Of a stretch of 64,000 nt of DNA, positions 44,801 through 55,057 are shown one piece after another. The stretch's first letter is position 1. The number at the start of each line of letters is the position of its first letter. The translations under genes and the position numbers were made by a program. The notes beneath the pieces are model-generated. The model did not search any database. It had not been told where the DNA came from and saw only the letters and a list, made by a program, of their open reading frames with translations. The DNA comes from Turbatrix aceti (lineage: Eukaryota; Nematoda; Chromadorea; Rhabditida; Panagrolaimidae), in assembly GCA_963969345.1 (NCBI GenBank), contig OZ017767.1:1984001-2048000 (forward strand). The letters run 5' to 3'.

Positions 44801-46710
44801 GGATAAATTTGTGGTCGGAGTAAAATTTATGACGTGAGAAAAAAATTGTGGAAGATAACATTCTAAGGCAAAAGTTGGGGTGTTTCTTTTTTTTCGAAAT
44901 AATATTTTATGGGTGGTCAAATGTTATGCGGAAAAACTGCGCCCTAAAAGTAACATAATAGTGCTCAAAACTGAATATTATTTTGGTGATAACGGCAATT
45001 GAATGTTCATCGGCTAAAAAAACATGAATAACATATTTTTTATGAAAAATGTAGTTTTTTTTAGTTTTTTGGTATTTTAAAATTTTGCGTTCGCGGAAAA
45101 ATTGTTTTCATGACTGATAATTAGATTTTCTTATTTCTAGCAAGAACAGTTGATTCAACAGCTACGCGAGCAACACTACGAACAATACATGGCGCAGGTC
45201 TACGCACGACAGGCTGAGCAACAAGCTGCAACCATCGAATCCAATATGGGTGGCAGCGGCAACGGAAACGGCAATGGCAACGGCAACGGCAACGGTGTCA
45301 TCGATCCCGCAACCGCAGCTCGTCTGACGAAAGCCGGATCACCGGGCGCTGAGACGGATGATAGCGAAGACGTACCTCAGTCGAGGGATTCCTACCTTCA
45401 GGAGGGCCTCGAACGGCCACGTCAGGGACCACGCGTCGATGATTCAACTTCTGACGAAGACGAGGATGACGCGATTCCTGGTTGGTTTTTTTTTTGGTTC
45501 GAAATACATCATTTTTTTTCTTTCAATCTAAGAAAATTCTTTTGTTCACGAAAAAAATATGACTGATGACACATCATTTTACACTTTTAGTGCCGTCTGT
45601 TCACGGCCAAATGGGCCTCTTCTGTCACTGTAAGCTCTATCTATCTATCTGTTGTGATAGCATATCTGGGTTATAATTATGGCTTACAGTTGCTTTTTTT
45701 GATAAATATTGTGGCTAACAAAAAATATCTAGTTACTGTAGCTAATGCTGATCGTAGTAACAAATATCGTAAAAATTACTGTTGTGAAAAGTAACGTAAT
45801 CTTGTTGTCTGAATGTTATCTTTTTTATGCTTTAATGCCGAAAAAACATTTTAGATTACGGTTCCCGAATTTTTTTGATGTTGATTACGGTAGATTTGTA
45901 GTAAGTTTTACCATTACATTACTCTTATCAGAATTGAAGGTTTGCATGACATTTTCGTTGTCGGACCAAGTTAAAAATATTTGTATTGTTTTCAAATTTT
46001 TTTCATATTTGTCGAATATCATTACTAATATTTACGATTTATTCATATTTCCAACTTTTTCATAGATTAACATTTACCGGCTTACGTCTGCCTCAATGTT
46101 GTCATTTTTAGCGAAGTATCGTAAACTTATGCGTAAATGTGTTGTACCGTATTTTTCCAAAACATAATCCCCAAATTTTCCAGCCAACCCAAAAATCGCA
46201 CCCGCATCGGTCTGGACCCGAAAGGACATTGTCGAGTTCAAGGAAGGCATCAAGAAGGAAGGCGCGGACGGCATCATCAAGGTCGGTCACGGTGAGACCG
46301 TTACCGTACGCGTGCCCACCCACGAAGAGGGCAACAGCGTGTTCTGGGAATTCGCAACTGACTACTACGACATCGGCTTTGGCGTCTACTTTGAGTGGTC
46401 TATCTCTGAGACTTCTGAAGTCTCGGTCCACGTCTCGGAGTCGTCGGACGAGGAATTTGACGAAGAGATCCCGGAGTCGTCGGCTGTCCCGGGCCCAACC
46501 GGTGACATTGAATCCGCTCCGCGCGTCCGCGATCCCAACAAGCCAGCCGTCGACGAAATCATTCCTGTTTACCGCCGCGACGCCCACGAAGAGGTCTACG
46601 CCGGTAGCCACGTCTACCCCGGACGCGGAGTCTACCTCCTCAAGTTTGACAACACCTATTCGCTCTGGCGTTCCAAGACCCTCTACTACCGTGTCTACTA
46701 CAGTAAGTAG
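29802..46710 (+). CDS. acbd-3: Golgi acyl-CoA-binding/GOLD protein ACBD3 (GCP60)
   Basis: Eight exons spread over 17 kb join in frame: 29802-29949, 30456-30597, 36166-36303, 38806-38913, 39247-39334, 45141-45480, 45591-45629 and 46184-46710, giving 509 residues, close to the vertebrate length of about 530. An acyl-CoA-binding domain comes first ([54 protein letters not shown]), then a Gln-rich coiled region ([20 protein letters not shown]), a (Gly-Asn) repeat, an acidic linker, and the GOLD domain with [47 protein letters not shown] and the end [21 protein letters not shown]. In animals this protein binds giantin and PI4KB at the Golgi and is exploited by picornaviruses; that role is family knowledge. 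Introns 2 and 5 are 5.6 and 5.8 kb, and the latter contains a whole gene on the other strand. A candidate extra exon near 31374-31490 would split the acyl-CoA-binding domain and is left out. Confidence 0.92.
30050..30430 (+). repeat. Dispersed intronic repeat in ACBD3 intron 1
   Basis: Tandem degenerate units of about 85 bases with GAATAACATTTT, TTTGTTACTTTT, AGTAACATT and TTTTGTTATCTTTT. Similar blocks in + orientation recur at about 31850-31960, 33240-33430, 35370-35580, 36570-36690, 38970-39100 and 40190-40350, all in ACBD3 introns. Confidence 0.65.
32521..32594 (+). repeat. (TCT)n microsatellite
   Basis: About 20 TCT/TTC units follow a TCC-rich start. In different frames it yields poly-Ser, poly-Phe or poly-Glu peptides, none part of a gene. 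Confidence 0.9.
32859..32878. repeat. Poly-G tract
   Basis: A run of about 17 or more G in an otherwise T-rich intron. Another lies at about 43880-43890 with 12 G. Such tracts can form quadruplexes and are prone to length error. Confidence 0.7.
38322..38346 (+). repeat. (TTTTAG)n short tandem repeat
   Basis: Four TTTTAG units in ACBD3 intron 3. Each unit resembles a 3' splice site. It is not an interstitial copy of the nematode telomere repeat TTAGGC. Confidence 0.6.
40720..42949 (-). CDS. F-box/leucine-rich-repeat protein, nested in ACBD3 intron 5
   Basis: Seven exons (42949-42842, 42795-42344, 42298-41995, 41939-41655, 41605-41490, 41022-40869, 40818-40720) give 505 residues. The F-box is at the very N-terminus ([32 protein letters not shown]). 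About a dozen leucine-rich repeats follow; the clearest are [20 protein letters not shown] and [20 protein letters not shown], of the cysteine-containing, FBXL/AMN1 type. Such proteins are the substrate-binding part of SCF ubiquitin ligases, with the F-box holding Skp1. The whole gene, on the opposite strand, lies inside the 5.8-kb intron of ACBD3. A TTTTTTTAG acceptor 17 bases upstream of the ATG suggests trans-splicing or a 5' UTR intron. The substrate cannot be predicted. Confidence 0.87.
42950..45140. other. Upstream region of the F-box gene within ACBD3 intron 5
   Basis: No further coding exon is found. From 43500 to about 43760 it carries the dispersed repeat in minus orientation and A-runs on the + strand, unlike the rest of this intron, which is T-rich on the + strand. 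A poly-G tract lies at about 43880. An inverted pair of repeat units flips near 44920. Confidence 0.5.
43500..43760 (-). repeat. Dispersed repeat in minus orientation upstream of F-box gene
   Basis: AAAAGTAACAAAATTAGCG, ATAACAAAATAACCGC and AAAATGTTATTCGGC are reverse complements of the blocks in the other ACBD3 introns. The direction matches the F-box gene rather than ACBD3. Confidence 0.6.
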
Positions 46711-47160
46711 ACACAGGCACACGCAAAAAAGTGTGAAAAAAGAACATTTCATCTTTTTTTTTGTCTTGGAAGTTTTTGTTTTTTGTCATCACACCTGGAT
46801 GAACGCTTATCAAAATACCGAATTATATATTTAACACGGTGGTAGTACACACATACTCTTAACACGAAAATTTTAATTCAATCATTTTGAATTGTAAAAA
46901 AATCTAAAATGGCTACTAAACGGACAAATGCAATTTTTTTCTTTCCAATTTTGTGTTTTTTTATCTCAAAGAAGTCAACAAATCGTAATCTTTATCCTCA
47001 ATTTTTTTTGTCATTTTTTTGTAAAAATTTTCTCTAACATATTTTTTTGGTGTGCGTAAATATTTATAAAAAAAAATACGTCGATTGTGTTTTATTTCAT
47101 ACGATATTTATATTTTTTGTTGAAAAACAAAATAAAATGATTGTCCCCGTTGTTGACAGA
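46711..47160. other. Convergent intergenic region
   Basis: 3' flanks of ACBD3 (+) and of the first tandem receptor (-). AT-rich, with no exon. TTTATT (AATAAA on the minus strand) lies near 47090. Confidence 0.4.
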
Positions 47161-48573
47161 TTAACGCTGAAAATTTCTTATTGGACGTTTTACTAAAACT
47201 TGTATCGGCGGATGCCGACGCGAAGAAGTCGGAGCTTCTGAATGTCTGTGCAGAATTGTCAACTTCAGATGACCAAAGAAGTGTCGTTTGATGGGCTTGA
47301 TAAAGTAACAAACAGTGCAGATTTCAATCAGAGCATGGAGGGAAGCGATGCTCATGGCGAAGAAGAAGACCTGATGGCTATGGGGGCACTTGATGTACAC
47401 CATTATGAGGAGCGCGTAGATCGGCGTTATGAGGAAGGCTGTCGCTATGATGCCTTGGAGGAGTACCACGAAGTAGAGCATTTTCTGAAACCCAAATGGT
47501 TATCATTGACTTTGGGGACAGAATGCCAAGAATCATGGGGAACAGAACGCCATGAATCATTGAGGACACAACGCCAAGAATCATTAAGGGCACAACGCCA
47601 AGAAAATGTTATTTGGCGTTGCGTCCTCAATGCAAATTTTTACCTGAAGTTGAAAAGTTTTCTCCGTAAGGTGTTTTTTGCACTGTCGAAGGTAGTACGT
47701 CAAGACGAACAGTATAATCAGAAAAACAATTAGAAGTACGAAAAATAGAATGCATGTATAGGTAATGTTTTTCCAGGGAAATAGGGGACCATTTCGATCG
47801 TAAGCATCGACTTCGAAATTGTCGAAAAAATATGCGAAATATGGCATTTCAGCTACCAGCACTATTCTGGCAGCTTCGTTATCATGGGTCGGGGCGGTGA
47901 TCATTGGGATGAAAACAAGGCTAAACAAGACGGCATAAAGTCCTGCAGCAAAGAACCATTTATTAGCACGGTTTCTTGTCAGGAGATGGGCGAGTTTAGT
48001 GTTGGGTGCCATGTGAGCTATTCGATGGAACGCTACCTGTAATTTTTGACGTATGAAGTGTGGTAAAATTTAATTAAGAAAAACATTGTGTAAGGAAATT
48101 CGATTTCATGAACCCCTACTCAAAAACTTCTCTGCTGAACTGTAACTAGGTTACCGTAAATAAAACACATTCGCGAATCCCAAACCAACCTGCAACATCG
48201 CAGAAGTCATGCCCAGCGACAGAGCTCCCATAATTTTGTAACAAATAAACGAATCCAAATCCAGAAATCTCTTATAGAATCCTACGCTGTACACCGCGGT
48301 TACAGGTATCAAGAATATAGGTTTCCAGAGCACCAGGTGAGCATGAAAAGCGTAGATCCAGATAAATTGTTGTACCAGTAAATATGTGTGAGATGGCATT
48401 TCTTTGGCTGTTTTGGTCACGAGTATGGACATTGCCCGGACGAATACTACCGTTGTCACTACAAAAGCTGCATCCAGGAAATGTGGATATATCGCACAAA
48501 GCGTTGGGAAATTAAAGTCGTCAAACGTGTACCAGGAATAGTTGATGGCAGGGTTGAATTCTAGCTTCCACAT
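47161..48573 (-). CDS. Serpentine chemoreceptor (Str/Srh-like), tandem copy 1
   Basis: Three exons (48573-48190, 48036-47644, 47484-47161) give about 366 residues with seven hydrophobic segments. Shared landmarks in all copies are LVQQFIWIYAFHAHLVLWKP with a long hydrophobic run to VYSVGFY, then HMAPNTKLAHLLTRNRANKW after helix 4, PTHDNEAARIVL in the second extracellular loop, DAYDRNGPL, and LHALIEICTVCYFIKPIKRHFFG at the end of helix 7. The pattern FIKPxRRHxFG with a basic tail is typical of nematode Str-superfamily receptors. It differs from copies 2 and 3 more than they do from each other. Intron 2 is filled by a 24-base tandem repeat. Confidence 0.8.
47515..47633. repeat. 24-base tandem repeat with inverted end, in receptor intron
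   Basis: Four units of about 24 bases (GAACAGAACGCCATGAATCAT and variants) are followed at 47611-47633 by a reverse-complement unit, TTGGCGTTGCGTCCTCAA, so the array can fold back. Single units of the same sequence occur at about 48812 and 50425, just 3' of receptor copies 2 and 3. Confidence 0.65.
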
Positions 48574-48923
48574 TTAGAAAGAGAACCTTGGTTGGTAACA
48601 GGAAGCAATAAACTGTTTATTCCTATAGTTTTTCCCGTCTACATGTATGTTGTAGCTATGATTTGATAAAAACGGCGTTCAGTCAGTAATCTTGTTATGT
48701 ATCGCTCCTACTACCGGTGCTTGGTACGCTAAAGTGCATGGTATGGTGTTTCGTGATAAAAAAAAGTCTAATAACACAATCAGAACGTTACGTGGTTCCA
48801 AACCTAATTTTGGCGTTGCGTCCTCAAACTTTTTGCATTTTGGCGTTCTGTTCTCACGGCCAATTTAAAGACAGCAAAACAGAATCTGTTCAAAATCATA
48901 ACACGTTTTTTGTAGTCATTTAT
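48574..48923. other. Spacer between receptor copies 1 and 2
   Basis: Holds the upstream region of copy 1 and 3' flank of copy 2, with a TTTGGCGTT/GCGTCCTCAA unit at 48812-48840 related to the intron repeat of copy 1. Confidence 0.45.
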
Positions 48924-50089
48924 TTACGTAGTCGTACTCATATTGTTCATCTGTACAACAGCTATAGTCTGTTCCTTTCGACCAAAGAAATGACGTCTAA
49001 CAGGCTTGATAAAGTAGCAAACAGTGCAAATTTCAACCAATGCATGCAGCGAAACAATTTCAACGACAAAGTATCCTGCCGCGCTTGCATGGCGAAGTTT
49101 GAAAAAAGTCATAAGCAGCAGTCCACAAGTAGGATAAACAAGAAATACGACAGCAAGTATGCCTTGTAGCACTATTACGTGGTATAGTAATTTCTGAAAC
49201 GTTTGTATGTTCTATTGAAGTACTGTATGTACTACATACCTGAAGTTGGAAAGTCTTAGGAGTAAGAAGTTTTTTACACTGTTTTACGTAGTACATGAGC
49301 ATGAGTAGCATAACCATCATTACGGAAAGCAGAAGACAGAACATGCCAAATCCGTAAAACATGTTCCTCCGTGGCATCAGAGGTCCATTTCGATCGTATG
49401 CGTCTAATTTGTAGTTTTTGAAAAAGTAGTCAAAGTACGGTAGGTAAGATAACAAAACCCTGCGGGCAGCTTCGTTGTCATGGGTGGGGGCGGTGACCAT
49501 AGGAACCATAATCATCATGATGGAAATCGTGTACAGTGCAACTCCCACGTAAATCTTGTTTTTACGGTTTTTTGTCAGTAAACGAGAAAAAGAGGTGTTT
49601 GGTGCCACGCGAGCTATGCGGTAGAAACCTGTCTAAGATTTGATTATGATTTCATTTTTTTGATTCCCCGTTAAAACATACCTGAAACATTGCCGAGCCC
49701 ACGCAAACCGCTAATATTATAAAAGTATTGTAACATGTGAATGTTTTTAACTGAAAAACACTGTCATAGATACCGATACTGTAGATTGCGATCACTGGAA
49801 GTAAAAATACGGGCTTCCAGAGAACGATGTGAACGTGTAAAACGTAAATCCAAATAAACTGTTGTATAAGCAGAAAACTGTGTTCCGGCATTTCTTTGCG
49901 GGTCTTTATAACCAGAATAAACATAGCTCGGCAAAATACGAGTGTCGTAATTATAAATACGCAATTGAGGAAATATGGATATAAAACATGCAGGTTCGGA
50001 TGGTAGAAGTCCTCGAATTCATATATAGAGTAATTTATATTTGGATTGAAGTCAAAGCCAAGTATGTATATCATTGTTGGATTGTTCAA
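48924..50089 (-). CDS. Serpentine chemoreceptor (Str/Srh-like), tandem copy 2
   Basis: Three exons, approximately 50089-49682, 49631-49241 and 49193-48924, encode about 355 residues. The protein begins near MIYILGFDFNPNINYSIYEF and is nearly identical to copy 3 through helix 3 (FLLIQQFIWIYVLHVHIVLW). It retains APNTSFSRLLTKNRKNK, PTHDNEAARRVLLSYLPYFD, DAYDRNGPLMPRRNMFYGFG and the end CYFIKPVRRHFFGRKEQ. Seven hydrophobic segments are present and no stop interrupts them. The exact first exon end is by analogy with the paralogues. Confidence 0.8.
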
Positions 50090-50491
50090 TATAACCCAGC
50101 TTATGATTTATCAACCGAATGACAGGTTTTACTAGGATGAAGTAGTTTATATTTAGATTAAAGTTCAGGTGCACCGTAAGGGGGCATGTCATTATAGTAT
50201 AAAAGTATGAAATTCGATAAAATGATCTTTGTGAATGACATTTGTAACAAAATTATCGTTGCTATTTCTATTTAGTTTCCATGTAAGAAAAATCTTTATT
50301 GATAACAGGAAACAAAACAGTGTTTACTGTAAGAGTTTTTCTGTTTCACATGTAGCTATGGATTTATGGTAAGGTGATCTTTGATTCGAAAAGTGTGATA
50401 ACGAAATAAGAACATTACGGTGTTTTGGCGTCGTGTCCTCAAACTTCTTCTAGAAAACCTTGGCATTCTGTTCTCAATTTGAAACATGTTA
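50090..50491. other. Spacer between receptor copies 2 and 3
   Basis: No exon. A GGCGTCGTGTCCTCAA unit at about 50427 repeats the motif downstream of copy 2. Confidence 0.45.
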
Positions 50492-51652
50492 TCATTTTAC
50501 ACTTTTTATCTGTACAACAATGCTCGATTCCATCTTTTGACCAAACATATGGCGTCTAATAGGCTTAATAAAATAGCACACAGTGCAGATTTCAACTAAG
50601 GCATGCAACGAAACAACCTCAACAACAAAGTATCCAGCTGTACTTGTATAACGAAGTTTGAAAAAAGTCATAAGCAGCAGTCCGAAAACAGGAAACACAA
50701 GAAATGTGTTGGCGAGTATGGCCTGTAGAATTATTACATGGTAAAGTAATTTCTAAAATTAAATTAGGCATTTCATCGTAGAACCAAAAATAAACATACC
50801 TGAAGTTCGAAAGTCTTTTCAGTAAGTAGTTTTTTGCTCTGTCTGATGTAATAGTATAACGGGATCCACATGAGCATCATGGCGGAAATCAAAAAACAGA
50901 ACATGCCAAAACCGTAGAACATGTTTCTCCGTGGCATCAAGGGTCCATTTCGATCGTATGCGTCTAATTTAAAGTTTTTGAAAAAGTAGTCAAAGTACGG
51001 TAAGTATGATACCAAAACGATACGTGCTGCTTCGTTGTCATGAGTAGGAACTGTGATCATTGGAACCAGAATCAGCATTATCGAAAATGTGTATAGCGCA
51101 CCCCCAACGTATACCTTGTTTTTACGGTTTCTTGTAAGGAATCGAGAAAACATGGTATTTGGAGCCATGTAAGCTATGCGGTAGAAACCTGTCTAAAATC
51201 AACGTTTGCGTTAACTACATAAAATTTCATATCTTTCAAAAACACACTTGAAACATTGCCGAACCAACACAAACCGCAAAAATTGCAAAAATCTTATAGC
51301 ACGTAAACGTATCTAACTCAAAAACACTGTCATATATTCCGATACTGTATATTGCTATCACTGGAAGCAAAAATACGGGCTTCCATAAAGCGATGTGAAA
51401 ATGTAAAACGTAAATCCAAATAAACTGTTGTATAAGCAGAAAACTGTGTTCTGGCATTTCTTTGCGCGTCTTTGTAACCAGGATAAACATAGCTCTGCAA
51501 AAAACGAGTGTCGTAATTATAAATACGCAATTGAGGAAATATGGATATACAACATGCAGGTTCGGATGGTAGAAGTCCTCGAATTCATATATAGAGTAAT
51601 TTATATTTGGATTGAAGTCAAAGCCAAGTATGTATATCATTTTTAGATACAC
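50492..51652 (-). CDS. Serpentine chemoreceptor (Str/Srh-like), tandem copy 3
   Basis: Three exons, approximately 51652-51249, 51194-50801 and 50753-50492, encode about 355 residues. It is the closest relative of copy 2: the first exons agree at almost every residue, including FDFNPNINYSIYEFEDFYHP, and the intron positions are the same. Landmarks are APNTMFSRFLTRNRKNK, PTHDNEAARIVLVSYLPYFD, PRRNMFYGFGMFCFL and CYFIKPIRRHMFGQKME. It is intact. The array probably arose by local duplication with a common minus-strand orientation. Confidence 0.8.
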
Positions 51653-51864
51653 AGATTGTATTATGCTTCTGTCTAGGCTTATGTAGACTACTGGTAATCG
51701 ACAACAAGGTACCCATCATAGCGTAGCAGGTGCACGTGTCAAAAATACATACAATTACGCTTTCTTTACAGTTTTATTAAGAAAAACAACACCAGGAAAT
51801 GAATTTTTGAGTTGGTGAAAGTCCACGAAAGTAATTTTGTTATTATGGGTAACCCTTTATTTAT

Positions 51865-52210
51865 TCACAAAGCCGTAGTCATATCATTTATCTGTACAAT
51901 GCTTGGTTCCTCTTTTTGGCCAAAAAAATGGCTGATAGAGTAACAAACAGTGCAAATCTCAACCAATGCGTGCAGCGAAACGATCCCGACAGCAAAATAT
52001 CCGGCTGCGCTTGTATAACGACTTTTATAGTACTTGAAATTATGCCCTGTAGAATTATTACGTGGTATAGTAATTTCTGAAATCAAATTATGCACCAATG
52101 TACATTTTTCAATTCTTCTTTAATATACATACCTGAAGCTGAAAAGTCTTAGGAGTGAGGTGCTTTGTGCACTGCTTAACATAGTGCATGAGCGTAAGAA
52201 GCATGGCCAG
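51865..52210 (-). pseudogene. Decayed fourth receptor copy
   Basis: Only the region from helix 5 onward is left: LTLMHYVKQCTKHLTPKTFQLQ with its donor, then a broken segment, then YTSAAGYFAVGIVSLHALVE and ICTVCY. The following motif reads SISHFFGQKE instead of FIKPxRRHxFGQKE, and part of helix 6 is lost. No first exon is found upstream. It is a relic of the same array. Confidence 0.75.
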
Positions 52211-52570
52211 CAACGATTAATAAAAAGTCAGATAAAAAGTCAGTTGTTCCTTTAATTCCACCCAGACCAAGGCCAAAGCTATTTACGCAGTTCATTTTGG
52301 AGCAAAAAGAACGGGTGACTACCACCCCTTAAAAATCGTCGTTTTGGCGACGAAAAATAAAGAAAGGTCTGGCTGGCCAGTGTCAGTCGCTACTGCAGTA
52401 AAAAAAAGAGTGTCAGTCAGAAATATTGGACAACAAATGCGTTGCATTTCTCTAGTTGTGTTGGATGTCATCGTTCTGCTGTTTTTTTTAACGTTTTGAG
52501 TTCCGGTTCAATTCCGAACACGTTCAAATTTTTTTCTACATTATCTCCGTATAACATTACTCAGTGGTTA

Positions 52571-52969
52571 GTTATCATCAGTGTTCCGCTGACTCCGACT
52601 CAGAGTCGACTCTTTGACTCTGACTCTGACTCTGAGAGTCGAGAGTCAGAGTCAGAGTCGAGAGTCGATTTTTACAAAATGACCTTTTGTCTCTTTGGAG
52701 TCGACTCTTTGATGAAAATTTTTTGAACAAAATACACTTTTATAGCCATTTTGGGTGCCAAATTTTTGATTTTGTAAAGTAAAAACTCGTTAAAGATGAA
52801 AGCACGCAGTTTTAGGCGTTTATTGATACATTTTCTGTGAACCTATTTTAACTCGGAGTCAAAGAGTCGATTCTGGGTCGAAAGTCGAAAGTCGAAAGAG
52901 TAGATCGACTCTCGACTCTGAGTCAGAGTCGAGAGTCGATTTTGGCCAGAGCGGAACACTGGTTATCAT
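52571..52969. mobile_element. Non-autonomous hAT-type element with 8-base target duplication
   Basis: The element runs 52579-52961 (383 bases). Its ends are the 12-base inverted repeat CAGTGTTCCGCT and AGCGGAACACTG; hAT elements typically begin CAG and end CTG. Directly outside lie two identical 8-base copies, GTTATCAT, the hAT target-site length. The interior has GAGTC-rich segments repeated in inverted orientation and no transposase. A related sequence at 56928-56960 shows the same flanks with one GTTATCAT and no insert. Confidence 0.88.
52590..52675. repeat. GAGTC/GACTC simple-repeat arm of hAT element
   Basis: GACTCTGACTCTGACTC, then GAGAGTCGAGAGTCAGAGTC, forms a short internal palindrome. 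A second arm lies at about 52855-52945. Confidence 0.75.
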
Positions 52970-53512
52970 TAGACCAGATAAAAATACGCGTTTTATTTTT
53001 CTAACAGAAACAGATGACAAGGTACAAACAGGTGATCACAAACCATGGACAAACTTGTTTGCTCACTTTATGTTTTGCACTGCACTTTGACTGATTGTTG
53101 CTGTCTGTTAGGAGCGGTTGTGCTACGTGACTAGTTCTTACTAATGTTGGGATCAATGGGCTCAATTTACATTTCTTTCGATTCACACGTAGTCATGTCT
53201 GAAGCTGGACCCTATAAATATTGCGATAACGATTTCATTTATGCATATTGCAGTCCTAAAAATTACTATTGAGTGCTTTAGGTTAACTATATACATATTA
53301 CTTTTGGTTGAAAAAAAAGTTATCTTAAATATTTTTCTGATTTGTTATTTTTTAACCAAACAAAAAAAATTAAAAATGCTGAAAACATTTTTTAATAAAA
53401 ACAATTTAAGTTGTAAAAGTTAAAATTATTTTTTGATTGTTTTCTAAAGACGTGTTTTTGTTTTTGAATCGTATATTTTTTTTCAGCACTGTACCACCTT
53501 TAATTTGTTGAC

Positions 53513-55057
53513 ATGAAGTTGACACCACTACTTCGACAAAGTAGGATTACCATAAACTTTTAACAACCAATTTTTCTGTTTTTTCAGCTCATGACTTCAA
53601 GTTGGCCGTCGTCGGTGCCGGTGCCGGAGGCCTCTCTCTGGCGTCAAATTTTTCTCGCCGACTGCCAAGAGGCTCCGTTGCAATGATTGAACCTCAACAG
53701 GTATAATAATTCCATTTCTATTATTTTTTTGACCATTTTTTTATCAGAAAATATTTTTGTAGTCACATTATTATCAACCTGGTTTTACCCTGGTTGGAGG
53801 AGGATTTGTTCCTATTAATCAGTATATCCGATCCCAGGCAAGCCTCATCCCCCGCAAGGCAACTTGGTTTCAAACAGGAGTGAAGAGTTTCGATCCCGAG
53901 CAGAATACCCTTCACCTGGAGTGAGCGAAAAAATTTATTGTGTTTATAAAAATATTTTTTTAGAAACGGTGAAAAACTGACCTACGAGTATTTAGTAATT
54001 GCTACCGGTATGTCACTTCGCTTTGATCTTGTATGTTTTCTTTGCATAAAAAAACTGAAAAATGATGAAAAAACAATTTGTTCAGGTCAAAGGCTTGCCA
54101 GAAGCCCTCGAGCACCCGGGTATATTTTCCATTTACGACCCCAAATATGCTCCCAAAGCCAGTGCCGAGATTAAAGCATTCAACGGGGGCAAGGCTGTTT
54201 TCACATTTCCAGCCACCCCTATCAAGTGCCCCGGTGCACCCCAGAAGATCATGTACATCGCCGAAGATCGATTTCGACGTCGGGGTATTCGCGATAAATG
54301 CGATGTTTCTTACCATACTTCTCTGCCACGTCTTTTTGGTATCGACGAGTATCGTGAGGTGCTGGAACGTTTGTGCGCTGAGAAGGGCATTTCCTATTAC
54401 ACGCGACGCTCGTTGGCTGCCGTAGACGCCGAAAACAGAATCGCAACCTTCGATTTGATCGACGAAAAATCCAAACCTACGGGAAAGACTGTCGACGTGT
54501 CCTTTGACATGTTACACGTTGGGCCACCGTGCTCACCTGTGAAGCCCCTGCTCCAGGCTGCCCAGAACAAATCTCCCCTAGTCGACTCGGGGGGTTGGGT
54601 TGCTGTGCATCCCCAAACACTTCAGAGTCCAACCTACAACAACATCTTTGCCATTGGCGACTGCTCAAATTCTCCAAATTCCAAGACTGCAGCCGCGATT
54701 TGTAAGCTTCTAAAAAATAGAAAAATCTAATAAAGCACTTCAGCATCTCAATACCGAACCTTGAAACACAACATCGCAGACGTAATGAACGGCAAGCAGC
54801 TGACACACGCCTACGATGGCTACGCATCGTGTCCACTTGTGGTTTCGGTCAACCGGGCTATCTTTGCCGAGTTCAACTCTTCCGGACCAATGGAAACTTT
54901 CCCCTTTTGTCAGAAAGAACCGACCTACATTGCTTTTGCCATGAAACGGTATTTTATGAGTTTTCTGTACTGGAACTTCCTGGTCAAAGGCTACTGGAAT
55001 GGGCCAAAAACCATTCGCAGCATTTTTGGTCCCCTGAAACGACTTTTACGAAACTGA
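53513..55057 (+). CDS. sqrd: Sulfide:quinone oxidoreductase, mitochondrial
   Basis: Six exons (53513-53540, 53588-53700, 53763-53920, 53964-54030, 54086-54701, 54744-55057) give 431 residues. The FAD-binding GxGxxG is VVGAGAGGLSL, followed by IEPQQSHYYQPGFTLVGGG, YLVIATGMSLRFDLVKGLPE, the redox cysteine in PIKCPGAPQKIMYIAE, the second redox cysteine in YDGYASCPLVV, the second FAD site IFAIGDCSNSPNSKTAAA and the end NFLVKGYWNGP. The enzyme oxidises hydrogen sulfide at the inner mitochondrial membrane and passes electrons to quinone. The 28-base first exon gives only a short leader (MKLTPLLRQ), basic but brief for a targeting signal. An acceptor TTTTTCAG lies 27 bases before the ATG. AATAAA is at 55082. 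Confidence 0.93.

Noticed and set aside
30050..45000. CRISPR-like array
   Set aside because: The repeats are degenerate, unevenly spaced and intronic in a eukaryotic genome.
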